Of a stretch of DNA of 64,000 nt, positions 17,705-25,391 are shown piece after piece. The stretch spans positions 62,001-126,000 of the forward strand of contig NZ_VMDW02000099.1 in assembly GCF_007644045.2 (NCBI RefSeq), written 5' to 3'. The stretch's first letter is position 1. Each line of letters begins with the position of its first letter. Under the pieces are notes generated by a model. The model saw only the letters and a list, made by a program, of their open reading frames with translations, had not been told where the DNA came from and searched no databases. Source of the DNA: Vogesella urethralis (GTDB lineage Bacteria; Pseudomonadota; Gammaproteobacteria; Burkholderiales; Chromobacteriaceae). Position numbers and translations under genes: made by a program.

Positions 17705-18099
17705 CCGTTGCTCCTGCGGCCGTGGTTGGGGTTCTTGGTGTAGGCGCAGTAGCCGGGGCGCGGGCCTACCTTGGGGTGGTTGCGACAGGTGTTGGGCCGT
17801 TGCTCGTAGATGGTGCACAGCCGCGTTTTCTGGTCCAGGTACATGCAGTCGCCGTTGGCGCGGCGGCTGAGGGTGAATACCTCGTACTTGAAGTTGAAGT
17901 GCTGGATGATGCGCTGTTTTTCCAGACGTTTGGCGATGTTCTTCACCGGCTCTTGCAGTTCGAACTCGTCCACGATGCCCATGCGCACCAGGTCGGGCAG
18001 CTTCACTTCCACCGGCATGCTGCAACAGGACGCCATGCAGTCGCTGCACAGCCCGTTCTTGTATTTCACCCAGGTATCCAGGCGCTCGATATCCGCCAC
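17701..18099 (-). CDS. YkgJ family cysteine-cluster protein
   Basis: A 132-residue protein with the Cx2Cx3CC cluster (CSDCMASCC, about residues 18-26) and further cysteines at GDCMYLD, RLCTIYE, NTCRNHP and GYCAY, the pattern of the putative zinc/iron-chelating YkgJ domain. Function is unknown in the family. The start is a GTG at 18099 with AAGGGTGAG seven bases upstream. It is coupled to the VF530 gene. Confidence 0.87.
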   Translation of the reverse strand: MADIERLDTWVKYKNGLCSDCMASCCSMPVEVKLPDLVRMGIVDEFELQEPVKNIAKRLEKQRIIQHFNFKYEVFTLSRRANGDCMYLDQKTRLCTIYEQRPNTCRNHPKVGPRPGYCAYTKNPNHGRRSNG

Positions 18100-18349
18100 A
18101 ACTCACCCTTAACGTATTGAATCCACAAAACTTTCCGCCGTGATGGCGAAAGGTGCGCATTCTACGGACCGGCGCCGATACCGGCAAGCCAAACTGATTG
18201 CCATTAGTTCGATAAATGAACATCGCATGACATGTTATATTCCATTCGCTTTTTTGCGCCAAGATAAAAATGCATAAAGAATTAACGGTTTGAGGGGCAT
18301 CGGGCAGCGCAAACAGGCAGACCTGTCGTTTCCACTCAAGGGCATACCT

Positions 18350-19954
18350 ATGAAGATCGTAACAAAACTCATCCTGGCGTTTGCCTGTAGCTGCCTGGTC
18401 GTCTTGCTGGTCGGGCTGGCCGGGGTGTTCAAGCTGAACCAGGCCGACCAGCGTTTCGATGCCTTTACCGGCAACATCCTGCCCAGCGTCGAGCTGCTGG
18501 GTAAAGTCGGCAACCGCACCTGGGCGGCGCGTAACGAGGTGTGGAAGCACCTGGCTAACCCGGATGCGGCGGCCAAACTGGCGTCCGAGCGCGTCATCGA
18601 TCAGCGGCTGGACGAGGTAGCGCAGTTGCTGAACGCGTACGAACCGATGGTGGTGGACGCCGAAGACAAGCGGCTGCTGGACCTAACCCGCCAGCGTTTG
18701 CGGGAGTACCGTACCGGCCTGACCGAGACGCTGGCGCTGTCACGCGCTGGCCAGCAGCAGGCGGCGGTGGCACGTGCGCTGCAAGGCAGGGGCAATGCGC
18801 TGGTGGCGGCGCTGGACGAGCACGTGGTGTACAACCGCAAGCTGGCCCAGCAGCTGCAGCAAGCCAACCGCGATGCGGCCCACGCTGCGCTGATCCAGCT
18901 GGCGCTGGTGCTGGCGGTCGTGGTGGCGGCGCTGACGCTGGGCGGCACGCTGCTGTGCCGCAATATCGCGCAAGGCCTGCGCCGCATGCAGCAGGCGATG
19001 ACCGGCATCAGCCGCGACTTGGACTTTACCCGTCGTGTCAGCCTGGCCAGCCGCGATGAAATCGGCAGCGCGGCGGCCGCTTTCGACGCGTTGCTGGACC
19101 GCTTGCAGCAAAGCCTGCACGGCATGCAGGCCGGCATTGGCCAGGTAGCCGATACCGCCGGCCAGCTGCAGCAGGCAGCCGGCAGCGTGGCCAGCAGTGC
19201 CAGCCAGCAAAGTAGCGCCTCGTCCAGCATGGCGGCGGCGGTAGAGGAAATGACGGTTAGCCTGGGCCACGTGGCCGACCGTGCCCGCGAGGCGCACGCA
19301 CTGTCTGCCGAAGGCGCCAGCCATGCCACCCGCGGTGGCGAGGCCATCCAGCAAGTGGTCAGCGATATCGGCGGCATTGCCAGTACCGTGCGCGACACGG
19401 CCGGCGAGATCGGCCAGCTGGCCGAGCGCAGCAAGAATATCGAATCGGTGGTCAATGTGATCCGCGAGGTGGCCGAGCAGACCAACCTGCTGGCGCTGAA
19501 TGCGGCCATCGAGGCGGCGCGTGCCGGCGAAAGCGGCCGCGGCTTTGCCGTGGTGGCCGACGAGGTACGCAAGCTGGCGGAACGCACGGCGGCGTCCACG
19601 CAGGAAATCGGCCATATCATCCAGTCCATCCGCCAGGTCACCGACAACGTGGTGGCGCGCATGGACCAGGCGGTGGCGCAGGTGGCGCGTGGCCAGCACG
19701 GCGTAGGCGAGGCGCAGCAAAGCATCCAGCGCCTGCTGCAAGGTGCACACGACAGCGCGCAGGTGGTGCAGGAAATTGCCGACGCCATTCGCGAGCAAAG
19801 CATGGCCACCAGCAGCATTGCCCAGCAAGTGGAACAGGTGGCACAAGGCGCCGAGGCCAATAGCAGCGCCGCGGGCCAGACCGCGGGCCAGGCGGCAGCG
19901 CTGGATCGGCTGGCTGCCAGCATGCAGCAGGAAGTACGCGCCTACCGGGTGTAG
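18350..19954 (+). CDS. Methyl-accepting chemotaxis protein, four-helix-bundle sensor
   Basis: A 534-residue chemoreceptor. A membrane helix at about 6-28 is followed by a roughly 150-residue periplasmic four-helix-bundle (4HB_MCP) domain, a second helix near 180-203, HAMP to about 257, and a long signalling domain. The tip motif [20 protein letters not shown] is near residues 375-394. AAGGG precedes the ATG at 18350. An in-frame codon 60 nt upstream is ignored because the signal anchor begins at 18350. It has no C-terminal CheR tether. It is transcribed alone and ends at a strong terminator. Confidence 0.95.
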   Translation: MKIVTKLILAFACSCLVVLLVGLAGVFKLNQADQRFDAFTGNILPSVELLGKVGNRTWAARNEVWKHLANPDAAAKLASERVIDQRLDEVAQLLNAYEPMVVDAEDKRLLDLTRQRLREYRTGLTETLALSRAGQQQAAVARALQGRGNALVAALDEHVVYNRKLAQQLQQANRDAAHAALIQLALVLAVVVAALTLGGTLLCRNIAQGLRRMQQAMTGISRDLDFTRRVSLASRDEIGSAAAAFDALLDRLQQSLHGMQAGIGQVADTAGQLQQAAGSVASSASQQSSASSSMAAAVEEMTVSLGHVADRAREAHALSAEGASHATRGGEAIQQVVSDIGGIASTVRDTAGEIGQLAERSKNIESVVNVIREVAEQTNLLALNAAIEAARAGESGRGFAVVADEVRKLAERTAASTQEIGHIIQSIRQVTDNVVARMDQAVAQVARGQHGVGEAQQSIQRLLQGAHDSAQVVQEIADAIREQSMATSSIAQQVEQVAQGAEANSSAAGQTAGQAAALDRLAASMQQEVRAYRV

Positions 19955-19965
19955 GCGGGGGCAAG

Positions 19966-19997
19966 CAAAAAAGCCGGCACGGGATGCCGGCTTTTTT
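19966..19997. terminator. Bidirectional terminator between chemoreceptor and GNAT gene
   Basis: AAGCCGGCA (19971) pairs with TGCCGGCTT (19985). An A run precedes and a T run follows, so it can end both convergent genes. Confidence 0.9.
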
Positions 19998-20008
19998 GTG
20001 CGCGTGGT

Positions 20009-20437
20009 CTAGGGCTGGGGGCCGTCGGCGATCAGCCGCTTGCCCAGGCTGACCGCTTCGTCCTGCGCGTAGCCCAGCTGGCGGTAGAAGGCCAGCACGG
20101 CGGTATTGCTGCTGCGTACCTGCAGGTTGAGCTTGGGGCAGCCGCGCGCCAGCAAGGCCGCTTCGATATGCGCCATCAGCGCCCGGCCGTAGCCCAGGCC
20201 CTGCGCGTCCGGCACCACCGCCAGGTAGTTCACCCAGCCCCGGTGGCCGTCGTAGCCGGCCATGGCGCTGGCCACCAGCCGGCCATCCGCCTCGCCTACC
20301 AGAAACAGCTCGCGCTGCACGGTGAGCTTGCGCTGGATGTCGCGCAGCGGGTCGTTCCACGGCCGCGTCAGGCCGCAGGCCTGCCACAGGGCAATCACCG
20401 CGTCGGTGTCGGCCTCGGTAAACGGGCGTATCTGCAT
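20009..20437 (-). CDS. ypeA: GNAT acetyltransferase, YpeA-like
   Basis: A 142-residue N-acetyltransferase that aligns along its length with E. coli YpeA (RPWNDP, GYDGHRG, ARGCPKLNL, LGKRLI). The acetyl-CoA binding loop is present as QGLGYGRAL, near residue 78. The substrate is unknown for the family. It is monocistronic, convergent with the chemoreceptor. Confidence 0.88.
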   Translation of the reverse strand: MQIRPFTEADTDAVIALWQACGLTRPWNDPLRDIQRKLTVQRELFLVGEADGRLVASAMAGYDGHRGWVNYLAVVPDAQGLGYGRALMAHIEAALLARGCPKLNLQVRSSNTAVLAFYRQLGYAQDEAVSLGKRLIADGPQP

Positions 20438-20497
20438 GAGCGTCTTCCTGCACTATCGATACGGCATCATGGCATGCGCAGCTGCCTGCGGCCAACC

Positions 20498-20947
20498 TTA
20501 GCCAGCGGGCGCGTCGAAACGGCGGGCAAAGGTAAACGCGGCCGGGCCGGGGCCGTGTTGTGCCAGCTGCGCCAGGCGGTCGGCGGCTTCTACCAGCGTG
20601 GGGCGATGGCCGTACGGCACCCACCACAGCACCTGGCCGGGGGTGTCCATGCGGGCAAACCACTCGCGGCGGCGGCGGAAGAAGTCCACGTGTTCGCTGC
20701 GGTAGGCAAAGTCGGCCAGGGTGTCGATGTCTTGCCATACCGACATGTTGACGATGACGTCGTCGCCAAACGGGCGGAAGGCGGTGGCGTCGCCAGCCTC
20801 GTCTTGCAGCCGCCATACAAAGCCGGGCGACGCCTCGCCCAGCGCGTTAATGCGCTCGAGGTTGGCCGTAAAATCGTGCAGTTGCGGCGAGTCGAGCGGC
20901 GCCAGCAAGGTGGCGATATTGAGTTGGGCGAGCTGGTAAGCGGACAT
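20498..20947 (-). CDS. DUF3291 family protein
   Basis: A 149-residue cytosolic protein with the DUF3291 hallmarks: AQLNIATLLAPLDSPQLHDF at the start, PGFVWRLQ, VNMSVWQDIDTLADFAYRS and WWVPYGHRPTLVEA. The fold resembles dimeric alpha/beta-barrel monooxygenase-like domains, but no reaction is known. It lies alone. One GCGGCCAAC word (20488) sits just past its stop codon. Confidence 0.85.
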   Translation of the reverse strand: MSAYQLAQLNIATLLAPLDSPQLHDFTANLERINALGEASPGFVWRLQDEAGDATAFRPFGDDVIVNMSVWQDIDTLADFAYRSEHVDFFRRRREWFARMDTPGQVLWWVPYGHRPTLVEAADRLAQLAQHGPGPAAFTFARRFDAPAG

Positions 20948-21027
20948 GGCGGCCTTTCGGTGGCGAATGCCAGACAGATGGCTGCAGTGGCCCGGGTTTC
21001 AAGCCCGCCCCGTTTTTTATGGCAAGG

Positions 21028-21369
21028 TCAGTCGTCGCGCGTCAGCACGCTCAGTAGCTCGATCTCGAACAGCAGGTTGCTGTTAGGCGGGATCCTGTCG
21101 CCCACCTGGCGTTCGCCGTACGCCAGTGCTGCCGGTACCCACAGCTTGCGTTTGCCGCCCACGCGCATGCCGGCCAGGCCGAGGATCCAGCCCTGGATCA
21201 CGCGCTTGTTGCTGAGAATGCACTCGAACGGCTGGCCCTTGCGGTGCGAGCTGTCGAACTCGGTGCCGTCTTCCAGCCAGCCGGTGTAGTGCGCGGTGAT
21301 CAGCGCGCCGCGCTCGGCAGCCTTGCCCTCGCCCACGAGGATGTCTTCGATGGTTACGCTGTCGCTCAT
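21028..21369 (-). CDS. FKBP-type peptidyl-prolyl cis-trans isomerase
   Basis: A 113-residue single-domain FKBP that speeds proline isomerisation during folding. The conserved core is present: TAHYTGWLEDGTEFDSS, KRVIQGWILGLAGMRVGGKR, IPPNSNLLFEIELL. It has no signal peptide and no SlyD-type insert, so it is a cytosolic minimal FKBP. Confidence 0.95.
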   Translation of the reverse strand: MSDSVTIEDILVGEGKAAERGALITAHYTGWLEDGTEFDSSHRKGQPFECILSNKRVIQGWILGLAGMRVGGKRKLWVPAALAYGERQVGDRIPPNSNLLFEIELLSVLTRDD

Positions 21370-21421
21370 GGCAGCCTCCCGCTAAGTAAAGGCGGCATTT
21401 TAGGCGCAGTTGGCCGCGTTT

Positions 21422-21844
21422 TCACCTGCCGCCGCCGCGCTCGCCGCGCGCCTCGCGTTCGAACGGGTTGTCCAGATAGGGGCGCTTGCCACGCAGCCAC
21501 AGCCACAGGCTGGCCGCCGGGTAGGCCAGCAGCATCATCCCGCCCCAGCGCTCGTACTGCCGTACGTGGACATGTTCGTGCTGCCGCCACTGCGCCAGCA
21601 CAGCGGGGCTGACGCCCAGCACCACGTGGCCCAGCGTGATGGCACAAAACGGCAGCCGGGCCAGGTGGCGCCACGGCGGTGCCGCGACCTCCAGCACCCC
21701 GGCGCAGCGTTGTGCACGGCCACCGGCCAGCCATAAGGGCAATGCCAGCAGCAGGCCGACGGCGCTGGCAGGCGCGGCCCACAGGTAGCGCCACAGTGTG
21801 CTGGTGAGCAATTTTGCCATTTGAGTTACCACCACTTCGTTCAT
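21422..21844 (-). CDS. Conserved hypothetical membrane protein with HExxH-like motif
   Basis: A 140-residue protein of unknown function. Two hydrophobic segments lie at about 20-40 and 100-115. Between them is the histidine-rich HEHVHVRQYERWGG (about 88-101), reminiscent of zinc metallopeptidase motifs but without a proven catalytic role. The C-terminus is arginine- and glycine-rich. A start at codon 9 (MAKLLT) is possible. It diverges from the cytochrome c peroxidase gene, so its start region overlaps the FNR-like box. Confidence 0.7.
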   Translation of the reverse strand: MNEVVVTQMAKLLTSTLWRYLWAAPASAVGLLLALPLWLAGGRAQRCAGVLEVAAPPWRHLARLPFCAITLGHVVLGVSPAVLAQWRQHEHVHVRQYERWGGMMLLAYPAASLWLWLRGKRPYLDNPFEREARGERGGGR

Positions 21845-21857
21845 TGACCCCGATCAA
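21844..21857 (+). promoter_or_regulatory. FNR/Anr-type box upstream of cytochrome c peroxidase
   Basis: TTGAC-CCCG-ATCAA matches the FNR/Anr consensus TTGAT-N4-ATCAA at nine of ten positions. A TTTAGA at 21877-21882 could be the -10 box, placing the site close to -40 from the start, the class II activator position. Cytochrome c peroxidases are often oxygen-regulated, which fits. Confidence 0.6.
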
Positions 21858-21894
21858 ACCAGCGATTTACTGCCGCTTTAGACTGGCTTCAGTT

Positions 21895-21911
21895 TTTAGA
21901 CATTGTCTAAA
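21895..21911 (+). promoter_or_regulatory. Perfect 17-bp palindrome, probable operator for the downstream Fur-family regulator
   Basis: TTTAGACATTGTCTAAA is a perfect 8-1-8 palindrome 54 nt before the peroxidase start codon, at or just past the expected transcription start. Its size and symmetry match operators of Fur-superfamily repressors such as PerR. A further half site, TTTAGAC, is at 21877. The candidate repressor is encoded at 23014. Confidence 0.6.
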
Positions 21912-21964
21912 CAGGAAGCCCCACCCTTCCGCCTTTTTCCGTCCTGCATTGAAGGAGTGTCAAC

Positions 21965-22969
21965 ATGAAAAAGCTCGTACTGGCCATTGGTGCCTGTTTT
22001 GCCCTGGGTGGGGGTGTCGCCCTGGTTCAGGCTGCGTCGCCTGCCAACGAACCGATCCAGCCGATCAGGCCGGCCAAAGTAAGCAACCCGGCCATGGTGG
22101 AACTGGGCAAGAAACTGTACTTCGACGTGCGCCTGTCGCGCTCCGGGTTCATTTCCTGTAATTCCTGCCATAACCTGTCGATGGGCGGTACCGACAACTT
22201 GAAAACCTCCATCGGCCATAACTGGCAAAAAGGCCCGATCAACTCGCCAACAGTACTGAACGCCAGCCTCAACCTGGCGCAGTTCTGGGATGGCCGTGCC
22301 AAAGACCTGAAAGAGCAGGCGGGTGGCCCCATTGCCAACCCCGGCGAGATGGCGTTTACCCACGAACTGGCGGTGGATGTGCTGGCTTCGATTCCGCAAT
22401 ACGTTACCGAGTTCAAGCAGGTATTTGGCGATGGCAAGGTCAATATCGACCGCGTGACGCAGTCGATTGCCGCCTTCGAAGCGACGCTGGTCACGCCCGA
22501 TTCGCGTTTTGACCAGTGGCTGAAGGGCAATAAAAAAGCACTCAGTGTTCAGGAACTGCGCGGCTATCAGACCTTCAAGACTGCCGGTTGCGTGGCCTGC
22601 CACAATGGCCCGGCCGTGGGCGGCAACTCGTTCCAGAAGATGGGCCTGGTAAAACCTTACCTCACGGCCAATACCGCCGAAGGCCGCGTGGCAGTAACCG
22701 GCAAGGACGCTGATCGCATGAACTTCAAGGTGCCGACGCTGCGCAACGTGGCGCTGACCTATCCGTACTTCCACGACGGCGAGGCGGCTACGCTGCACCA
22801 GGCAGTCGATACCATGGGCAAGCTGCAGCTGGGCCGCGAGTTCAGCAAGCAGGAGCTGGACGACGTGGTGGCCTTCCTGCATACGCTGACCGGCAAACAA
22901 CCCGACTTCAAGCTGCCTATCCTGCCGCCGTCCAGCGACAAGACCCCGGCGCCGAAACCGTTCAACTAA
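21965..22969 (+). CDS. Di-haem cytochrome c peroxidase
   Basis: A 334-residue periplasmic enzyme that reduces hydrogen peroxide to water using electrons from small c-type cytochromes. A signal peptide covers about residues 1-23 (ALVQA). Two covalent haem sites are present, CNSCH at 65-69 and CVACH at 209-213, with the CcpA/MauG-family segments NSPTVLNASLNLAQFWDGR and NFKVPTLRNVALTYPYFHDG. An FNR-like box and a palindromic operator lie upstream. A Fur-family regulator follows 44 nt downstream on the same strand, so the two probably form an operon. Confidence 0.95.
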   Translation: MKKLVLAIGACFALGGGVALVQAASPANEPIQPIRPAKVSNPAMVELGKKLYFDVRLSRSGFISCNSCHNLSMGGTDNLKTSIGHNWQKGPINSPTVLNASLNLAQFWDGRAKDLKEQAGGPIANPGEMAFTHELAVDVLASIPQYVTEFKQVFGDGKVNIDRVTQSIAAFEATLVTPDSRFDQWLKGNKKALSVQELRGYQTFKTAGCVACHNGPAVGGNSFQKMGLVKPYLTANTAEGRVAVTGKDADRMNFKVPTLRNVALTYPYFHDGEAATLHQAVDTMGKLQLGREFSKQELDDVVAFLHTLTGKQPDFKLPILPPSSDKTPAPKPFN

Positions 22970-23013
22970 CCCTTTGACGCGGCAGGCCGGGTGCAAGCCC
23001 GGCCTGATACACC

Positions 23014-23421
23014 ATGACCCTGCATCACGACATTGCCCGCAAGCTGGCCGACGCCGGTATTCCGCTGACCAGCCAGCGCTTGCTGATTGCCTGCGAGCTG
23101 TTTGCGCAGCATTGCCACCTGAGCGCCGACGAGCTGCTGTTGCGCGTTGGCAGCCTGACGCCGGACATCTCGCGCGCCACGGTGTACAACACGCTGAAGC
23201 TGTTCAGCCAGAAAGGCCTGGTACAGGAGCTGGTGGTGGAAAACGGCAAGCGCGTGTACGACTCCAACACCGCACCGCACCCGCACTGCTACAACGCCGA
23301 TACCGGCGAGCTGACCGACGTGCACCAGCAGCTGCAACTGGCCGGCCCCCTGCCGGAGCTGCCGCCTGGTACTGCGCTGGAGCGGGTGGACATCATCGTG
23401 CGGGTGCGCAACGTGGCTTGA
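23014..23421 (+). CDS. Fur-family transcriptional regulator (peroxide-type candidate)
   Basis: A 135-residue winged-helix regulator. The DNA-binding domain has TSQRLLIACELFA and ISRATVYNTLKLFSQKGLVQEL, the typical Fur recognition helix region. The dimerisation part has HPHCYNADTGELTDV but lacks the two CxxC zinc sites of Fur proper, so it is closer to short PerR/Irr-like members. Its place right after a peroxidase gene, and a perfect palindrome before that gene, suggest peroxide- or haem-responsive control of the operon and itself. That role is inferred. Confidence 0.88.
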   Translation: MTLHHDIARKLADAGIPLTSQRLLIACELFAQHCHLSADELLLRVGSLTPDISRATVYNTLKLFSQKGLVQELVVENGKRVYDSNTAPHPHCYNADTGELTDVHQQLQLAGPLPELPPGTALERVDIIVRVRNVA

Positions 23422-23443
23422 GTGCGCGCTGCGTATGCAACAC

Positions 23444-23470
23444 AAAACCGCCCTTTCCGGGCGGTTTTTT
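23444..23470. terminator. Terminator after the Fur-family gene
   Basis: AAAACCGCCC (23444) pairs with GGGCGGTTTT (23459) around a 5-nt loop and is followed by more T residues. It can serve the convergent gene at 23482 as well. Confidence 0.9.
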
Positions 23471-23481
23471 CATGCGGCGCT

Positions 23482-23850
23482 TTAGTAGCGTTCCACCGCT
23501 ACCAGCCGTGGCGGCGGGCTGTAGTCTTCCGGCCACCAGTCGTCGATGCGCCAGATCAGGCCGTCTTTCAGCGTGAAAAAAGCGATGCCGGTCTGCGTGT
23601 GCGGTTCCACGTGGAACGCGGTGGTGGTGACGGCGCTGTCGCCGTCGGCGATCAGCCGGGTGATGGTGACCGTCCAGTCGCCCGGGTAGGTGGCGTAAAA
23701 GGCCACCAAGGCGTCGATGCCGCGAATCAGCTCGCGGGTTTGCGGCACGCGGTATTCGATGCCGGGGTGCAGCGTGGCGGCAAACGCCTGCCAGTCGCGG
23801 GCATTGGCCAGCGCCCAGTGGCGGGTGATCAGGTCGTGGGTGTGACGCAT
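23482..23850 (-). CDS. SnoaL/NTF2-like protein
   Basis: A 122-residue protein of the NTF2-like superfamily: HDLITRHWALANARDWQAF, then LHPGIEYRVPQTRE and IWRIDDWWPEDY. Such proteins are often isomerases, hydrolases or ligand-binding proteins, and the reaction cannot be told from sequence. The ATG at 23850 follows a longer non-coding extension in the same frame. It lies 40 nt after a cupin gene on the same strand. Confidence 0.82.
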   Translation of the reverse strand: MRHTHDLITRHWALANARDWQAFAATLHPGIEYRVPQTRELIRGIDALVAFYATYPGDWTVTITRLIADGDSAVTTTAFHVEPHTQTGIAFFTLKDGLIWRIDDWWPEDYSPPPRLVAVERY

Positions 23851-23890
23851 CGGTGCTCCGTGAAAGCTTGGCCGCAGCGGGCGGCGTGGT

Positions 23891-24400
23891 TCAGCTGGCG
23901 GTGTCGTCGCTGCCGGCCTGGCCTTCCCAGTAGGCCATGGTGGCCTTGCTGTCGAAGCCCTGCCCCAGGCTGCGCACGCCAACGCGGCCGCTTTCCGGGT
24001 ACACCACCACCTCGTGCGGGTTGCGCTCGCCGATGATCAGGTAGCGGCACGGGGCATCGCTGTGGTTGTACAGCGCGTGGCCTACCTGCTGGCCGGCCGG
24101 AAAGCACACGTAGTCGCCGCTTTGCATGCGGTAGCGTTGTTCGCCCAGCAGCAGGGTGAGTTCGCCGTCCAGGATCAGCAGGTGTTCTTCTTCCTGCATG
24201 TGGTAGTGCAGCGGGCAGGCTTGTTTGCCTGGTGCCAGTTCTTCGCGGCAGACACCCACGTGCTGCGCGCCGCCAAAGCTGCCCAGCTGTTGATAACGCA
24301 CGCCGAAGCGGCTGCCCTGTTGATAACTTTCCCAGGGTACGCTGTCGGCGGCAAACGGCTCACAGGCGCCGTCGGTATTGCGTGGGGTGCGGGCGTCCAT
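23891..24400 (-). CDS. Cupin-domain protein
   Basis: A 169-residue single-cupin protein. The first cupin motif is CPLHYHMQEEEHLLILDGE (histidine and glutamate metal ligands, about residues 62-80), and the second is PAGQQVGHALYNHS (about 100-113). It probably binds a metal and a small molecule. It sits in a run of four small same-strand genes (25146 down to 23482) of similar metabolite-handling type. Confidence 0.85.
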   Translation of the reverse strand: MDARTPRNTDGACEPFAADSVPWESYQQGSRFGVRYQQLGSFGGAQHVGVCREELAPGKQACPLHYHMQEEEHLLILDGELTLLLGEQRYRMQSGDYVCFPAGQQVGHALYNHSDAPCRYLIIGERNPHEVVVYPESGRVGVRSLGQGFDSKATMAYWEGQAGSDDTAS

Positions 24401-24409
24401 GTGCTGCTC

Positions 24410-24739
24410 CTAATCGACAATAAACAGCGTGGCGCCCACCGGGGTGGACGAGCGGTGCGGCTCGGCGTGGTCGGCCACCTGGTAGCTGCTGCCCGGCGTC
24501 AGCACAAAGCGGCGGCCGTCGGCCAGCTCGGTATGCAGCTCGCCGCTGAGGCACAGCAGGATGTGGCCCTTGTGGCACCAGTGGTCGGCCAGATAGCCGG
24601 GGCTGTATTCCACCATGCGCACGCGGATGGCGCCGAACTGGCAGGTACGCCACCAAGCGGTGCCGCTGTCGCCGGGGTGTTCGGTGCGCGGGATGGCGGC
24701 CCAGTCGGTGGTGCCAAACGGAATGTCGTTTAGTTGCAT
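24410..24739 (-). CDS. DHCW-motif cupin-fold protein
   Basis: A 109-residue cupin-fold protein with NDIPFGTTDWAAIPRTEH at the start and MVEYSPGYLADHWCHKGHIL followed by CLSGELHTEL, the hallmark of the small family named for its DHCW/DHWC motif. Its function is unknown. The start at 24739 is inside the end of the upstream VOC gene (10-nt overlap), showing translational coupling. Confidence 0.85.
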   Translation of the reverse strand: MQLNDIPFGTTDWAAIPRTEHPGDSGTAWWRTCQFGAIRVRMVEYSPGYLADHWCHKGHILLCLSGELHTELADGRRFVLTPGSSYQVADHAEPHRSSTPVGATLFIVD

Positions 24740-25146
24740 GTGGGCTCCTGGCTGGCTTGTGCGGCGTGGTTTTCGCGCAGGTGGAAGATGTTGCCTTCCG
24801 GGTCGTGGCCGTTGCACACGGTAAAGCCCGGCCCCTGGTAGCGTTCGCGGTACAGCGCACCGCCCTGGGCGGCGATCAGCTGGGCGGCGTCGGCCAGGCT
24901 GGGCACGGTAAAGAACAGCTTGATCGCTTGTTCGCTACGCGGCTGTGGCGGGGTATCGATGTGCACGTTGGCCGCAAGGTGCGGCGGTATGGCGTGCACG
25001 ATCAGCTGGAAATCGGCGTTGGCCAGCACCTGGTGTTCGGCGTCGCCGTGCAGCAGCTGCATGCCGAGTAGCTGCTGGTAGAAGGCGGCCAACCTGGTGA
25101 GGTGGCGGGCGTAAATCAAGGCGCCAGCGCGGGCGGGACCGGTCAT
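24730..25146 (-). CDS. VOC (glyoxalase/bleomycin-resistance) family protein
   Basis: A 138-residue protein with two beta-alpha-beta-beta-beta modules typical of the vicinal oxygen chelate fold: ARHLTRLAAFYQQLLGMQL near the start and DPEGNIFHLRE near residue 122, the usual metal-ligand strand. The substrate is unknown. It is the first gene of the small cluster that continues with the DHCW cupin, the second cupin and the NTF2-like gene. Confidence 0.87.
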   Translation of the reverse strand: MTGPARAGALIYARHLTRLAAFYQQLLGMQLLHGDAEHQVLANADFQLIVHAIPPHLAANVHIDTPPQPRSEQAIKLFFTVPSLADAAQLIAAQGGALYRERYQGPGFTVCNGHDPEGNIFHLRENHAAQASQEPTCN

Positions 25147-25226
25147 GGCAAGCTCCTGTCATGGGCAAGACGCTACCTTACGCCTGCGCGCCGGCTTTGT
25201 CGCGGCGAGTGTCCTGCCGGTCAGGT

Positions 25227-25391
25227 TCAGGCCGCCACGCTGCCGGCGGTGGGCAGCGGCAGCCGGTAACCCAGCGGCGCGTCGAGGTCGAACAGCCACA
25301 CCGCCAGCATCAACAGCAGCAGCACGATCAGCATTTGCAGCGGCCAGCGCGTGGCCGGGTCGCGCCACAGGCGTCGCCATAGCTTGCGCAT
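25227..25391 (-). CDS. Small single-pass membrane protein (54 aa)
   Basis: A 54-codon ORF whose ATG overlaps the stop of the preceding membrane-protein gene (TGATG). It has a basic N-terminus (MRKLWRRLWRDPATRW), one membrane helix (about residues 17-34, leucine-rich) and a short acidic-to-neutral tail. Coupled translation and a topology obeying the positive-inside rule support a real gene. No family is recognised. It may be a small subunit of the adjacent membrane protein. Confidence 0.6.
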   Translation of the reverse strand: MRKLWRRLWRDPATRWPLQMLIVLLLLMLAVWLFDLDAPLGYRLPLPTAGSVAA

